A stretch of 64,000 nt of DNA, from assembly GCF_030643905.1 (NCBI RefSeq), contig NZ_CP121446.1, forward strand, positions 248,001 to 312,000. The letters run 5' to 3'. Source of the DNA: Flavobacterium sp. IMCC34852 (lineage in GTDB: Bacteria; Bacteroidota; Bacteroidia; Flavobacteriales; Flavobacteriaceae). The translations under genes and the position numbers were made by a program. Under the pieces are notes generated by a model that saw only the letters and a program-made list of their open reading frames with translations, did not search any database and was not told where the DNA came from. This document shows, in pieces, positions 24,091-32,129 of the stretch (its first letter is position 1; each line of letters starts with the position of its first letter).

Positions 24091-26254
24091 AAAGTTTTAA
24101 GGTCAAACCGGCTAAGAAATTAATGCCTGCTTGCGGATAAAATCCGGCGCCTTCTATAGTAGTGACACTTCCGGGATTACTCCAATTGTCATCATAAGTA
24201 TAAAAATAGCCGTTAGATTCGTATTCCAAATTAAACAAGTTGTTGACCAAGGCGGAAAAAACCATCGACTTAATTCCTTTATTGATTTTCCATTCATATG
24301 AAACATTCAAATCGTTTACAAAATAAGCGTCGAGTTTAGACTGCTCAGAATCGATGTTGCCCATAAATTGCTCGCTCACAAACTTAGACAATAAAGAAAT
24401 TTGCATGTCTTTTACAGGCATATAAGTAATTCGATTTCCTAAAACCCAATCCGGCGAAAAGGCGATGTTGGTATTGCCTAAATCTTGCAAAACACCATCT
24501 CTTTGAAATACGAAATCTTGGTTTTTATTTTGACTGAAAGTAACATTCGGGTTTACAATTAATTTATCTGTCAAGGCTACAACCGATTCAACTTCTAAAC
24601 CTACGCGATAACTTTTTCCGCTATTGGTAAAAATAGGCGAACCTACATCATTCAAGGCACCGGTTAACACCAATTGATTTTGGTAATTCATGTAAAAAGC
24701 ATTGGCGGTAATTTTTACTTTTCCCGATTGGTATTTCCAGCCTAATTCATAATCAAACAACCGCTCAGGTTTTACACTGCCGTTTTCGTAATCATCGCGG
24801 CGTGGTTCTTTGTTAGCGATTCCGAAATAACCGTAAAACGAATTTTTATCGTTTAAATCAAAATTCAATCCCAATTTTGGATTAAAAAATCGGAAGGAAT
24901 CGTTTACATCGCTAAAGCGAAAACTTGTAGCTTGGTAGAAAACCATACGGTATTGCAAATCGGCAAAAACATTGAGTTTGCCAACCTGATGAGCCGCTTT
25001 AGCATAAACATTTACGTCATCTTTATTCCCAATGTTGTCGTAATATCGATTGGTATTCGGAATGTAATATTGCGTCCAAACTACTTCTCCGAAATGATCT
25101 CCTAAATAGCGATTCGCTGCTCCGCCGAGCATTACATCGGTTTTAGATGTTTTGTAGTTTAAAGAAAAAACTGCTCCAAAGAAATCGTTATCCAACCATC
25201 TTTTTCGAACTAAATCAGACACTGTATTGCCTTGAAAATCGGGCAAATTATAATCCGCTAAAACTTCATCTTCTCGGTATTGTTCGAAATAACCTTTCCC
25301 GATGGTGTAATGAAAAGCCGCGTTGGAAATCCATTTTTCGGACCATTTTTCGGACCAATGCAATTGGAAATGATTTTGGGTGTAATTATCGGTTTCGTCA
25401 TCATAAAATTGCATGTTCCCATTGTCATCAAAGTACATTCCGGCCGGATTGAAAGTTCGATCATTGGCTAATTTCTCAGGATCTTCTATGCCGTACCAAG
25501 CTTGATAGGTTTTTTCTTTTCCGCCAAAGGCAAGGACTTTAACTAAAGTAGTTTGGGTTACATAATTGGCATTAAAAAAGTAGCCGAACAAGTTTGAAGA
25601 GGCCCGGTCAATAAAGCCATCCGAAGCAATATTGGAAAATCGGACATTCATTTCAAAATGATTGTGCAACCCGGTTCCAAAGGCCAAAGTGTGTTTGCGC
25701 GTTCCGAAACTTCCGCCTGAATTAGCAATCTCAGCATAAGCGTTTTCTTGATAGGATTTGGTTTGCATGTTCAAACTGGCCCCAAAAGCACCGGCACCAT
25801 TGGTAGACATTCCGACACCGCGTTGCAATTGAACACTTTCTAAGGATGAGGCAAAATCGGGCAAATTGACAAAAAAGGTTCCTTGACTTTCGCTGTCATT
25901 GAACGGGATTCCGTTTAAAGTCACATTGATTCGGGAACCATCAGCACCGCGAACTCTCATGTAAGTATAACCTACTCCGTTACCGGCATCAGTGGTAGTC
26001 ACTACCGACGGTAAATAATTGAGTAAAATCGGGATGTCTTGCCCTAAATTTCTGGGTGCAATTTCCTTTTTGGAAAGGTTACTGAAAGTAATAGGATTTT
26101 TGCCTTTGGCTCTGACCGCCGATACTGTGACTTCGTCGAGTTGGTTGACCTTGGTCGAGTCTTTTGTTTTCTCCTGTGCAAAGATGGCAGAAGGCAGAAA
26201 GCAGAAAGCAGAAAGCAATATTAACTTCGTGCTGGTGTTGAATAAAGTTTTCAT
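24089..26254 (-). CDS. TonB-dependent receptor under TPP riboswitch control
   Basis: This is a 721-residue outer-membrane receptor. A signal peptide ending AIFAQ is followed by a TonB-box-like LDEVTVSAVRAK and a plug domain (PRNLGQDIPILLNYLPSVVT, MRVRGADGSRINVTLNGIPF, ESVQLQRGVGMSTNGAGAFG). A 22-strand-type barrel ends in AGLTLKL. There is no N-terminal carboxypeptidase-like domain and no SusD partner. A thiamine pyrophosphate riboswitch and a consensus promoter precede it, so the substrate is most likely thiamine or a precursor (strong inference). Its signal-peptide codons contain a 7-nt tandem repeat that could slip. Confidence 0.93.
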   Translation of the reverse strand: MKTLFNTSTKLILLSAFCFLPSAIFAQEKTKDSTKVNQLDEVTVSAVRAKGKNPITFSNLSKKEIAPRNLGQDIPILLNYLPSVVTTTDAGNGVGYTYMRVRGADGSRINVTLNGIPFNDSESQGTFFVNLPDFASSLESVQLQRGVGMSTNGAGAFGASLNMQTKSYQENAYAEIANSGGSFGTRKHTLAFGTGLHNHFEMNVRFSNIASDGFIDRASSNLFGYFFNANYVTQTTLVKVLAFGGKEKTYQAWYGIEDPEKLANDRTFNPAGMYFDDNGNMQFYDDETDNYTQNHFQLHWSEKWSEKWISNAAFHYTIGKGYFEQYREDEVLADYNLPDFQGNTVSDLVRKRWLDNDFFGAVFSLNYKTSKTDVMLGGAANRYLGDHFGEVVWTQYYIPNTNRYYDNIGNKDDVNVYAKAAHQVGKLNVFADLQYRMVFYQATSFRFSDVNDSFRFFNPKLGLNFDLNDKNSFYGYFGIANKEPRRDDYENGSVKPERLFDYELGWKYQSGKVKITANAFYMNYQNQLVLTGALNDVGSPIFTNSGKSYRVGLEVESVVALTDKLIVNPNVTFSQNKNQDFVFQRDGVLQDLGNTNIAFSPDWVLGNRITYMPVKDMQISLLSKFVSEQFMGNIDSEQSKLDAYFVNDLNVSYEWKINKGIKSMVFSALVNNLFNLEYESNGYFYTYDDNWSNPGSVTTIEGAGFYPQAGINFLAGLTLKL
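26186..26217 (-). repeat. Heptanucleotide tandem repeat in the receptor's signal-peptide codons
   Basis: On the plus strand two GGCAGAA units and two AGCAGAA units, then AGCA, run without interruption: about 4.5 copies of 7 nt. They encode most of the hydrophobic core (SAFCFLPSAIF). Seven is not a multiple of three, so gain or loss of one unit shifts the frame. Confidence 0.8.
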
Positions 26255-26347
26255 TCGTAATAGATTACAAATAAAAAGAGGTAATTATTCTTGGTTAAAA
26301 ATTTAATTGATACTCCTGACGGCTGACTAACGTGCACTTTAGTTTTT

Positions 26348-26433
26348 CGTCAAATCCTTAAACAGCATTACCTGTTCTAAGTTCATTGGGTATAATCTCA
26401 GCTCGTTATTTAGAGCACCCCTTTTGAGACGAG
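26348..26433 (-). promoter_or_regulatory. TPP (THI-box) riboswitch
   Basis: Read on the minus strand, the conserved thi-box order is present: AGGGGTGCTC, then GAGCTGAGATTATACCC, then GAACTTAGAACAGG, TAATGCTG and the closing strand. P1 forms from CGTC near 26431 and the complementary TTTGACG (26354-26348). The conserved CUGAGA, ACCC, GAAC and GGUAAUGC blocks fit the thiamine pyrophosphate aptamer. About 93 nt separate it from the TonB receptor ATG. No strong terminator is seen in that stretch, so control may be translational or via another fold. Confidence 0.92.
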
Positions 26434-26434
26434 G

Positions 26435-26463
26435 CAAAGATAATTACAAATTGTGAATTACAA
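26435..26463 (-). promoter_or_regulatory. Promoter directly abutting the TPP riboswitch
   Basis: On the minus strand TTG (26463-26461) is followed after 18 nt by TATCTTTG (26442-26435). The expected start near 26430 coincides with the first bases of the aptamer, so the transcript should begin at the riboswitch itself, independent of the upstream arfB operon. Confidence 0.75.
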
Positions 26464-26473
26464 ATTATGAATT

Positions 26474-26875
26474 TTAGAAATTTGGTTTTCTCCTGTTCTG
26501 CTTAATTTCAGAGAGATTGCGTTTCGCTTTGATTCGTTTTTCGATTACGGCGCGTGGAATTTTAGTTGCTTTTCTTTTTTTGGGAACGATTAAAGATGAT
26601 TCAATAAGTGTCAAAAACCTTTTGGTAACGATGGTTTTATTTTTGAGTTGGCTTCGATCTTCATCGCAATTGAGAATTAAGATTTGTTCCGATGTTAATT
26701 TGGTAGCTAATTTGGTGATTAGTAATGTTTTTTCATCTTCGGTTAACCCTTGCGAATTCTTGACATCAAAAGACAGCATTACTTTAGAAGCAACTTTGTT
26801 TACATTTTGCCCGCCTGCGCCCGAACTTCTGACGGCTTTAAATTGCAGCTCGGTGAGTATAATCTCAGTTTTCAT
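26474..26875 (-). CDS. arfB: ArfB/YaeJ-type ribosome rescue peptidyl-tRNA hydrolase
   Basis: This 133-residue release-factor-like protein frees ribosomes stalled at mRNA 3' ends. The catalytic loop is RSSGAGGQNVNKVASKV, with GGQ at residues 21-23. The C-terminal tail is strongly basic (KRKATKIPRAVIEKRIKAKR, then NRRKPNF), as required to occupy the empty mRNA channel. The length fits ArfB. It overlaps the DUF4301 gene by 11 nt, ending a five-gene co-directional run. Confidence 0.93.
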   Translation of the reverse strand: MKTEIILTELQFKAVRSSGAGGQNVNKVASKVMLSFDVKNSQGLTEDEKTLLITKLATKLTSEQILILNCDEDRSQLKNKTIVTKRFLTLIESSLIVPKKRKATKIPRAVIEKRIKAKRNLSEIKQNRRKPNF

Positions 26876-28466
26876 ATTGCGGTTGATGAGCAGGTTTTAG
26901 CAAGTCGTTTACGGTTTTCACCGGATTAAAAGTGACCAACGGCACTTCTACAAAAACCGTAATCCACTTGGCCATAGCGCCATTCCATAGCCCGGGTAAC
27001 TCATAGCCTTTAAGGTCTTTTCCTTTGTTGTTTTTATGCACGATGAAACCCGTGCTGTGGTCAACAAACTGAGTTAAGTCAAACTTTTGACCTTGGTAAT
27101 TTTTGGTGGCACAAACCAAGTCAACCGGATTAAAATGGGTCGCTTTGGCCAGAATAGTGCTCTGCTCTTGATCATGAGTATCAACCTGTGAACTTTCCAC
27201 TATTTGCAGGGAAACATTGCCTTTAAAACTTCTTACCCAAAACGGTCCGCCGCCGGGTTCGCCTTCATTTTTTACCATCCCGCAAACACGCATTGGGCGA
27301 TTGAGTTTGTTTTTGATGAAATCAATTTTATAATCAAGCGTGTATTTTTGGAAATCATCTAGCACATCTATATTGAGTTTTTGCTGCATGAAATCAATGA
27401 TGGCCGGAATGTCTTGATTGCTGATTGCATTTTGGTCGATGGCGTTTAATATCTGAAATACTTTTTCTTGCAATTCCAATAAAATACCGGCCAAGCCTTT
27501 TTTATAAAGCGTGATTTCGTTGATGTGATTCTGTATGACATTGTCGATGTTTTTGATGAAAATAACATCAGCATCGAGCTCGTTTAAGTTATTAATTAAA
27601 GCGCCGTGACCGCCCGGACGGAAAACCAATTCGTTTTGCTCATTGCGAAAAGGTTGGTTATTCATATCTACTGCAATAGTGTCGGTACTTTTATTTTGGT
27701 AGGAATAACTAACGTGGACTTTGGTATCCGAATTACTTTCGACTTTATCTTTAACCTTATCAATAATTTCTTTAAAAAGCTGCTCATGATTTTCTGAAAC
27801 CGTAAAATGCAAATACGAAACCGAATTGGAAGCCGCATAAAAAGCACATTCGTTGAGATGCTCTTCTACCGGAGTAGCGATATGGGTTTGGTATTTGTGA
27901 AAATCTAGTACGCCTTTGGGTTTGTTGGCAAAATCAAAATAGTCCTCTGAAAGCATGAGCTTTATAAAACGATAACTTTTTTCGTGGCTTTCCAGCGAAT
28001 AATACTCGGGATACTGTTGTTTTAAAACCGATTTAATGGCTTCATAAAACGGGAATTTTTCTATACCGGCCAGGAAAATGGGAAGATTTTTATCTTTTTT
28101 ACGGTTGATATAGGCATTAATGGTTTCGTTTTCGTGGTCGAAATCGCTTAAAAACTCATTCAAAAATTTGAACATTCTACTTGCTGCACCTGACGCCGGA
28201 ACAAACTTTTTAAGCTTTAAATTGGTTTTTTTTAAATCGAAACTGTTGGCGTATTCCTGAAAATTCTCGTTTGTCAGTTTTAGAATTCCGTCACCAATGG
28301 TTGCCGGTCTTTCGAGATAAATTTTAGGAATTCCGGATTTAAACAATAGTAATTCGGCTTCAATTTTATCAAAAGAAATCCCTTTGGCTTTGATTTGCTC
28401 AAAGTCGGTTTCCGTTATTCCGAAATTTTTGGCTAAGCTTTCTTTTCCTGTAAAATTCTCTTCCAT
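26865..28466 (-). CDS. DUF4301 family protein (nucleotidyltransferase-like)
   Basis: This is a 533-residue cytosolic protein of the DUF4301 family. Motifs resemble a nucleotide-sugar pyrophosphorylase: KKFVPASGAASRMFKFLNEF (like the LxxAGGxGTRM loop), RPGGHGALINNLNEL and DADVIFIKNIDNV. Downstream are RPMRVCGMVKNEGEPGGGPF and the end segment KGYELPGLWNGAMAKWITVF. The substrate is not established; a nucleotidyl transfer role is inference. It overlaps the PnuC-like gene by 34 nt and arfB by 11 nt. Confidence 0.82.
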   Translation of the reverse strand: MEENFTGKESLAKNFGITETDFEQIKAKGISFDKIEAELLLFKSGIPKIYLERPATIGDGILKLTNENFQEYANSFDLKKTNLKLKKFVPASGAASRMFKFLNEFLSDFDHENETINAYINRKKDKNLPIFLAGIEKFPFYEAIKSVLKQQYPEYYSLESHEKSYRFIKLMLSEDYFDFANKPKGVLDFHKYQTHIATPVEEHLNECAFYAASNSVSYLHFTVSENHEQLFKEIIDKVKDKVESNSDTKVHVSYSYQNKSTDTIAVDMNNQPFRNEQNELVFRPGGHGALINNLNELDADVIFIKNIDNVIQNHINEITLYKKGLAGILLELQEKVFQILNAIDQNAISNQDIPAIIDFMQQKLNIDVLDDFQKYTLDYKIDFIKNKLNRPMRVCGMVKNEGEPGGGPFWVRSFKGNVSLQIVESSQVDTHDQEQSTILAKATHFNPVDLVCATKNYQGQKFDLTQFVDHSTGFIVHKNNKGKDLKGYELPGLWNGAMAKWITVFVEVPLVTFNPVKTVNDLLKPAHQPQYEN

Positions 28467-29047
28467 TCTAAATAGCCGTAAATGGCAATGATTGTAAAAA
28501 TTAAATATTGAAGTGACAACATTCCTAATCCTCTGTACGCAAACAGAGGTACAACGATAATATCACCAATAATCCATAAAGTCCAGTTTTCGAGCTTTTT
28601 CAATGCCATATACCACATAGCGGTAAAAAAAAGACCGGATGTAAAAATATCAATATAATTAGGAATTTCAAGTGTGTAATCAAAAAACTTGTAAACCAGA
28701 AAGGTAATTAGCATGGTCAAAAAGAACAATCCGACACCAATGATTTTTTCTTTTGTATTGGTTCTTGTAATCTGCAATTTGGGTTCTTTAGATTTTGAGG
28801 TCCATTTATACCAACCATAAAGACTCATAATTGAATAATAGGCATTCATAGTCATGTCGGCAAAATATCCGGCTTGATATAACAAATATGTTGTGATAAC
28901 AGTAGCTATTAAACCGGTTGGATAAACCAATATATTTTCTTTTCTGGCCAAAAAAACACTGGCGATTCCGAATACAAATACCAGAAACTCCAACACCATT
29001 TGAGTAGTGGAAGCGTCTTTATATTGGGAAAGTAAAAATTCGAGCAT
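28433..29047 (-). CDS. PnuC/PnuT-type vitamin transporter
   Basis: This 204-residue membrane protein has the PnuC pattern of about seven spans: LEFLVFVFGIASVFLARKEN, ILVYPTGLIATVITTYLLYQ, MTMNAYYSIMSLYGWYKWTS and NWTLWIIGDIIVVPLFAYRG. PnuC relatives move nicotinamide riboside, riboflavin (PnuX) or thiamine (PnuT) by facilitated diffusion. Proximity to a TPP-riboswitch receptor suggests the PnuT subtype, but this gene lies upstream of the riboswitch and is not controlled by it. Its ATG overlaps the GGGP synthase stop by one base (TGATG). Confidence 0.88.
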   Translation of the reverse strand: MLEFLLSQYKDASTTQMVLEFLVFVFGIASVFLARKENILVYPTGLIATVITTYLLYQAGYFADMTMNAYYSIMSLYGWYKWTSKSKEPKLQITRTNTKEKIIGVGLFFLTMLITFLVYKFFDYTLEIPNYIDIFTSGLFFTAMWYMALKKLENWTLWIIGDIIVVPLFAYRGLGMLSLQYLIFTIIAIYGYLEWKRILQEKKA

Positions 29048-29760
29048 CAGTCAAAAAAGTTTGGGTCATTTTCAAACGCAGTGCCAATAACCACCATATC
29101 GGCTCCGGCGGTAAAGGCTTCCTCAATTCCATTTTTCGAACGAATGCCGCCACCAACAATTAGCGGAATTGAAATTCTTTGAGCAACCGTAGAAATCATT
29201 TCTAAAGGAACGGCATTTTGTGCACCGCTTCCGGCTTCAAGGTAGATTAATTGATTACCGATAAATGCTCCGGCTTTGGCGGTTTGGGCAACATAATCAG
29301 AATTATTTCGGGCTAAGGGCTTGGTTTGGCTAACTCTTTCTACGGCGGTTTCGCTACCGCTTTCAATTAGGATATAACCGGTTGATAGGATTTCTAAATT
29401 GGTTTTTTCCAACAATGGGACAGCATCAATTTGATGTTCAATTAAATAATCCGGATTTCTGCCGGAGAGCAATTGCAAGAACAAAACGCCATCGGCTTCG
29501 CCAGAAATTTGGGTTGGATTGCCGGGGAAAAGTAAAACGGGCAAACTTGTTTTTTGTTTGAGTAAAGACAGTAATTGGCCTAAGTGATTTCCGTCAAAAG
29601 AACTGCCTCCGACTAAAACATGCGTTGCTGGCGACGAATTAATTTTGGTTACTAAACCAATAAGGATGTCAACCGTCAATTTATCGGGATCCAAAAGAAT
29701 GGCTAATAGCTTTTGATTTCTCTTTTTGGAGTTGAGTATTTCTTGGTAAATATTCTTCAT
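29047..29760 (-). CDS. Geranylgeranylglyceryl phosphate synthase family protein (group II)
   Basis: This is a 237-residue TIM-barrel prenyltransferase. The pattern is LLAILLDPDKL, THVLVGGSSFDG, VLLFPGNPTQIS, then TGYILIESGSETAVERVSQT, IYLEAGSGAQNAVPLEM, PLIVGGGIRSKNGIEEAFTA and GADMVVIGTAFEND. Archaeal members form the first ether bond of archaeal lipids. Flavobacterial group II homologues make the same type of product in vitro, but their cellular role is unclear. It is coupled by one-base overlaps both to the PPTase gene before it and to the PnuC gene after it. Confidence 0.93.
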   Translation of the reverse strand: MKNIYQEILNSKKRNQKLLAILLDPDKLTVDILIGLVTKINSSPATHVLVGGSSFDGNHLGQLLSLLKQKTSLPVLLFPGNPTQISGEADGVLFLQLLSGRNPDYLIEHQIDAVPLLEKTNLEILSTGYILIESGSETAVERVSQTKPLARNNSDYVAQTAKAGAFIGNQLIYLEAGSGAQNAVPLEMISTVAQRISIPLIVGGGIRSKNGIEEAFTAGADMVVIGTAFENDPNFFD

Positions 29761-30431
29761 TATTTTTTTTCACCCGAGGCAATCCCGAAGCTTCGGGAGA
29801 ACGGAACGGCGTTAAAAGCACACACAAAAACATAATTTTCAATAAAATCAAAAAGGATGTCAAAGCATTCTACTTTGTTATTGAACCGTAATTCGACAGT
29901 ACATTTTTTATCGGCTAAGTTAAAATCGTTTTCAAAGATATGGTCTTTGAAACTGATGCCGATTTCATTTTTAATTTTAAACACGGATTCTTTTATTCCC
30001 CAAACTACGGTGGCTTTTCTCAGCAAATCATCTTCTGATAGATTTTTCAAATGCGAAACATCCATGAATCGCGGGGCGAGTTTTACCGTTTTGTCTTTTA
30101 GGATTTCTAAATCGGCACCAACATTAACATCGCTGACCACAATCACCGAAAAATCATTGGAATGCGAAATGGAAATGTGTTTGCCGTCTTTTAAATGAGG
30201 CTTTCCGAATGCGTCATAGTACAAATCAAAATCGTTGTAGCCGGCTTCCATCAACAATCGTCTTACACTGAGAAAACCTTTTTGGTGGCTTTCCGCCTTC
30301 ATCCCTTCTAACCTGGCCAACGAAACATCTTTCAAGACTACGGAGCGAAAAAGTTCATCGAAGGATTCGGTGATTTTCCAAACGTATAGTTGTGTTGTTT
30401 CGTTTAAAGCTTTGATTTTTAGTAACGGCAT
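29760..30431 (-). CDS. 4'-phosphopantetheinyl transferase superfamily protein
   Basis: This 223-residue protein transfers phosphopantetheine from CoA to carrier proteins. The three family motifs are visible: GKHISISHSNDF, NVGADLEILKDK (Mg-binding D and E), and VVWGIKESVFKI (W..KE..K). The size fits the Sfp group. The last residues (SRSFGIASGEKK) are encoded by a perfect 16-bp palindrome at 29783-29798 and look like an added tail. It is the first gene of the operon with GGGP synthase, whose ATG overlaps its stop by one base. The carrier protein is not in the window. Confidence 0.9.
   Translation of the reverse strand: MPLLKIKALNETTQLYVWKITESFDELFRSVVLKDVSLARLEGMKAESHQKGFLSVRRLLMEAGYNDFDLYYDAFGKPHLKDGKHISISHSNDFSVIVVSDVNVGADLEILKDKTVKLAPRFMDVSHLKNLSEDDLLRKATVVWGIKESVFKIKNEIGISFKDHIFENDFNLADKKCTVELRFNNKVECFDILFDFIENYVFVCAFNAVPFSRSFGIASGEKK
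29783..29798. repeat. 16-bp perfect palindrome inside the 3' end of the PPTase gene
   Basis: TCCCGAAGCTTCGGGA is its own reverse complement and encodes part of the PPTase C-terminal tail. It is more G+C-rich than its surroundings and looks like a small mobile or repeat insertion kept in frame. Confidence 0.7.
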
Positions 30432-30467
30432 GGGTATTTTTAAATTATCTCTTTGTTTTTCAGAAAA

Positions 30468-30479
30468 TTAAGCGCTTAA
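30468..30479. promoter_or_regulatory. Operator-like palindrome upstream of ahcY
   Basis: TTAAGCGCTTAA is a perfect 12-bp dyad with a central CG, located between the divergent PPTase and ahcY genes and 50 nt before the ahcY -7 box. Dyads with an AAGCGCTT core are typical of LacI-family operators. A LacI-type regulator is encoded 20 kb away, but no link is shown. Confidence 0.35.
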
Positions 30480-30528
30480 ACAAACCCTAAAAAAATAAAA
30501 AAGGCTTTTTTAATTCTTTTCTATTCCG

Positions 30529-30536
30529 TAATTTTG
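30529..30536 (+). promoter_or_regulatory. -7 promoter element of ahcY
   Basis: TAATTTTG matches TAnnTTTG and lies 34 nt before the ahcY ATG. The -33 position holds only a T-run rather than TTG. Confidence 0.5.
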
Positions 30537-30570
30537 CGCAACATTTTAAAAAAACAAATATACACAATAG

Positions 30571-31887
30571 ATGAGTACACAAACATTACCTTATGTAGCT
30601 TACAAAGTTAAAGATATCAACTTGGCAGCTTGGGGAAGAAAAGAAATCGAATTGGCGGAAGCTGAAATGCCGGGATTAATGGCGCTTCGTGCGGAATATG
30701 GTGCGAGTCAACCTTTAAAAGGCGCACGTATTGCAGGATGTCTTCATATGACTATTCAAACTGCTGTTTTGATTGAAACCTTAATTGCACTAGGAGCAGA
30801 AGTTACTTGGTCTTCTTGTAACATTTTCTCCACACAGGATCAGGCTGCTGCTGCGATTGCTGCTGCCGGAATTCAAGTATATGCTTGGAAAGGTTTAGAT
30901 GAAGAATCTTTTGACTGGTGTATTGAGCAGACTTTATTCTTTGGTGAAGACAGAAAACCACTAAACATGATATTAGATGACGGTGGCGATTTAACCAATA
31001 TGGTTTTCGACCGTTACCCTGAGTTGATTCCGGGGATAAAAGGTTTGTCTGAAGAAACTACTACCGGTGTTCACAGATTATACGAAAGAATGAAAAACGG
31101 TACATTATTTATGCCGGCTATCAACGTAAATGACTCGGTTACCAAATCTAAATTTGACAACAAATACGGTTGTAAAGAATCAGCAGTTGATGCGGTTCGT
31201 CGTGCTACCGACATCATGTTGGCCGGAAAAAGAGTAGTAGTTTGTGGTTACGGTGACGTTGGTAAAGGAACAGCCGCTTCTTTCAGAGGTGCCGGTTCTA
31301 TAGTTACGGTTACAGAAATCGACCCAATCTGTGCTTTACAAGCTGCTATGGACGGATTTGAAGTGAAAAAATTAGACACTGTAATAAGCAATGCTGATAT
31401 TGTTATCACTACTACCGGAAACAAAGACATCGTAGTGGGAAGACACTTCGAGGCGATGAAAGACAAAACAATCGTATGTAACATTGGTCACTTTGACAAC
31501 GAAATTGATATGGCTTGGTTGAACCAAAACCACGGCAACACCAAAGTAGAAATCAAACCTCAAGTAGACAAATACAACGTAAACGGGAATGATATTTTAA
31601 TTTTGGCTGAAGGTCGTTTGGTGAACTTAGGTTGTGCTACAGGTCACCCAAGTTTTGTAATGAGTAACTCATTCACCAACCAAACTTTGGCTCAAATTGA
31701 ATTATGGACTAACAGTGCTGCTTACAACAATGAAGTTTATATGTTACCTAAACATTTAGATGAAAAAGTAGCAGCTTTACACTTGGCTAAATTAGGCGTT
31801 GAATTGGAAACTTTAAACGAAGAACAAGCTGCGTATATTGGCGTGGAAGTTCAAGGGCCTTTCAAACCTGAATATTACAGATATTAA
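30571..31887 (+). CDS. ahcY: S-adenosylhomocysteine hydrolase
   Basis: This 438-residue enzyme splits S-adenosylhomocysteine, the inhibitory by-product of SAM-dependent methylation, into adenosine and homocysteine. It is recognised by [40 protein letters not shown], the NAD-binding segment [20 protein letters not shown], and the C-terminus [14 protein letters not shown] that completes the partner's active site. It is full length, with its own -7 element and a strong terminator. Confidence 0.98.
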   Translation: MSTQTLPYVAYKVKDINLAAWGRKEIELAEAEMPGLMALRAEYGASQPLKGARIAGCLHMTIQTAVLIETLIALGAEVTWSSCNIFSTQDQAAAAIAAAGIQVYAWKGLDEESFDWCIEQTLFFGEDRKPLNMILDDGGDLTNMVFDRYPELIPGIKGLSEETTTGVHRLYERMKNGTLFMPAINVNDSVTKSKFDNKYGCKESAVDAVRRATDIMLAGKRVVVCGYGDVGKGTAASFRGAGSIVTVTEIDPICALQAAMDGFEVKKLDTVISNADIVITTTGNKDIVVGRHFEAMKDKTIVCNIGHFDNEIDMAWLNQNHGNTKVEIKPQVDKYNVNGNDILILAEGRLVNLGCATGHPSFVMSNSFTNQTLAQIELWTNSAAYNNEVYMLPKHLDEKVAALHLAKLGVELETLNEEQAAYIGVEVQGPFKPEYYRY

Positions 31888-31914
31888 TAGCTGACAGCTT
31901 TTAGCTAATAGCTT

Positions 31915-31948
31915 AAAAACCCTTGCAGAAAAGCAAGGGTTTTTTTAT
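31915..31948 (+). terminator. Terminator of ahcY
   Basis: AACCCTTGC (31918-31926) pairs with GCAAGGGTT (31933-31941) around AGAAAA, followed by TTTTTT. Confidence 0.9.
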
Positions 31949-31975
31949 TTGCTGAAACAAAGACCAATCCTAATT

Positions 31976-32072
31976 AGCCCCGATTGGAGCGGCGCCTGCC
32001 TGCCGGCAGGCAGGCGAAGTATAGCGGAAAGCGGGAACATGGAAACCAAATATACCCGAACCGTTCGCTCCA
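31976..32072 (+). repeat. Intergenic palindromic repeat, copy 3, with 24-bp perfect palindrome
   Basis: It starts AGCCCCGATTGGAGCGG and ends CCCGAACCGTTCGCTCC. In the variable middle region it carries a G+C-rich perfect palindrome at 31993-32016 (core CTGCCGGCAG), then AGTATAGCGGAAAGCGGGAA as in other copies. The ends GGAGCG and CGCTCC pair. It lies between the converging ahcY and rpmA terminators. Confidence 0.8.
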
Positions 32073-32077
32073 TAAAC

Positions 32078-32108
32078 AAAAAACCCGCTCATTGCTGAAC
32101 GGGTTTTG
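32078..32108 (-). terminator. Terminator of rplU-rpmA
   Basis: On the minus strand AAAACCCG (32107-32100) pairs with CGGGTTTT (32087-32080), and a T-run follows. Confidence 0.82.
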
Positions 32109-32129
32109 TATTTTGATAAGAGTTTGTTC

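Noticed and set aside
29776..29815. The CCCGAAGCTTCGGG palindrome as another copy of the AGCCCCGAT repeat family.
   Set aside because: It lacks the AGCCC and GCTCC ends and the GCGGA-AGC block; it is a separate short palindrome.
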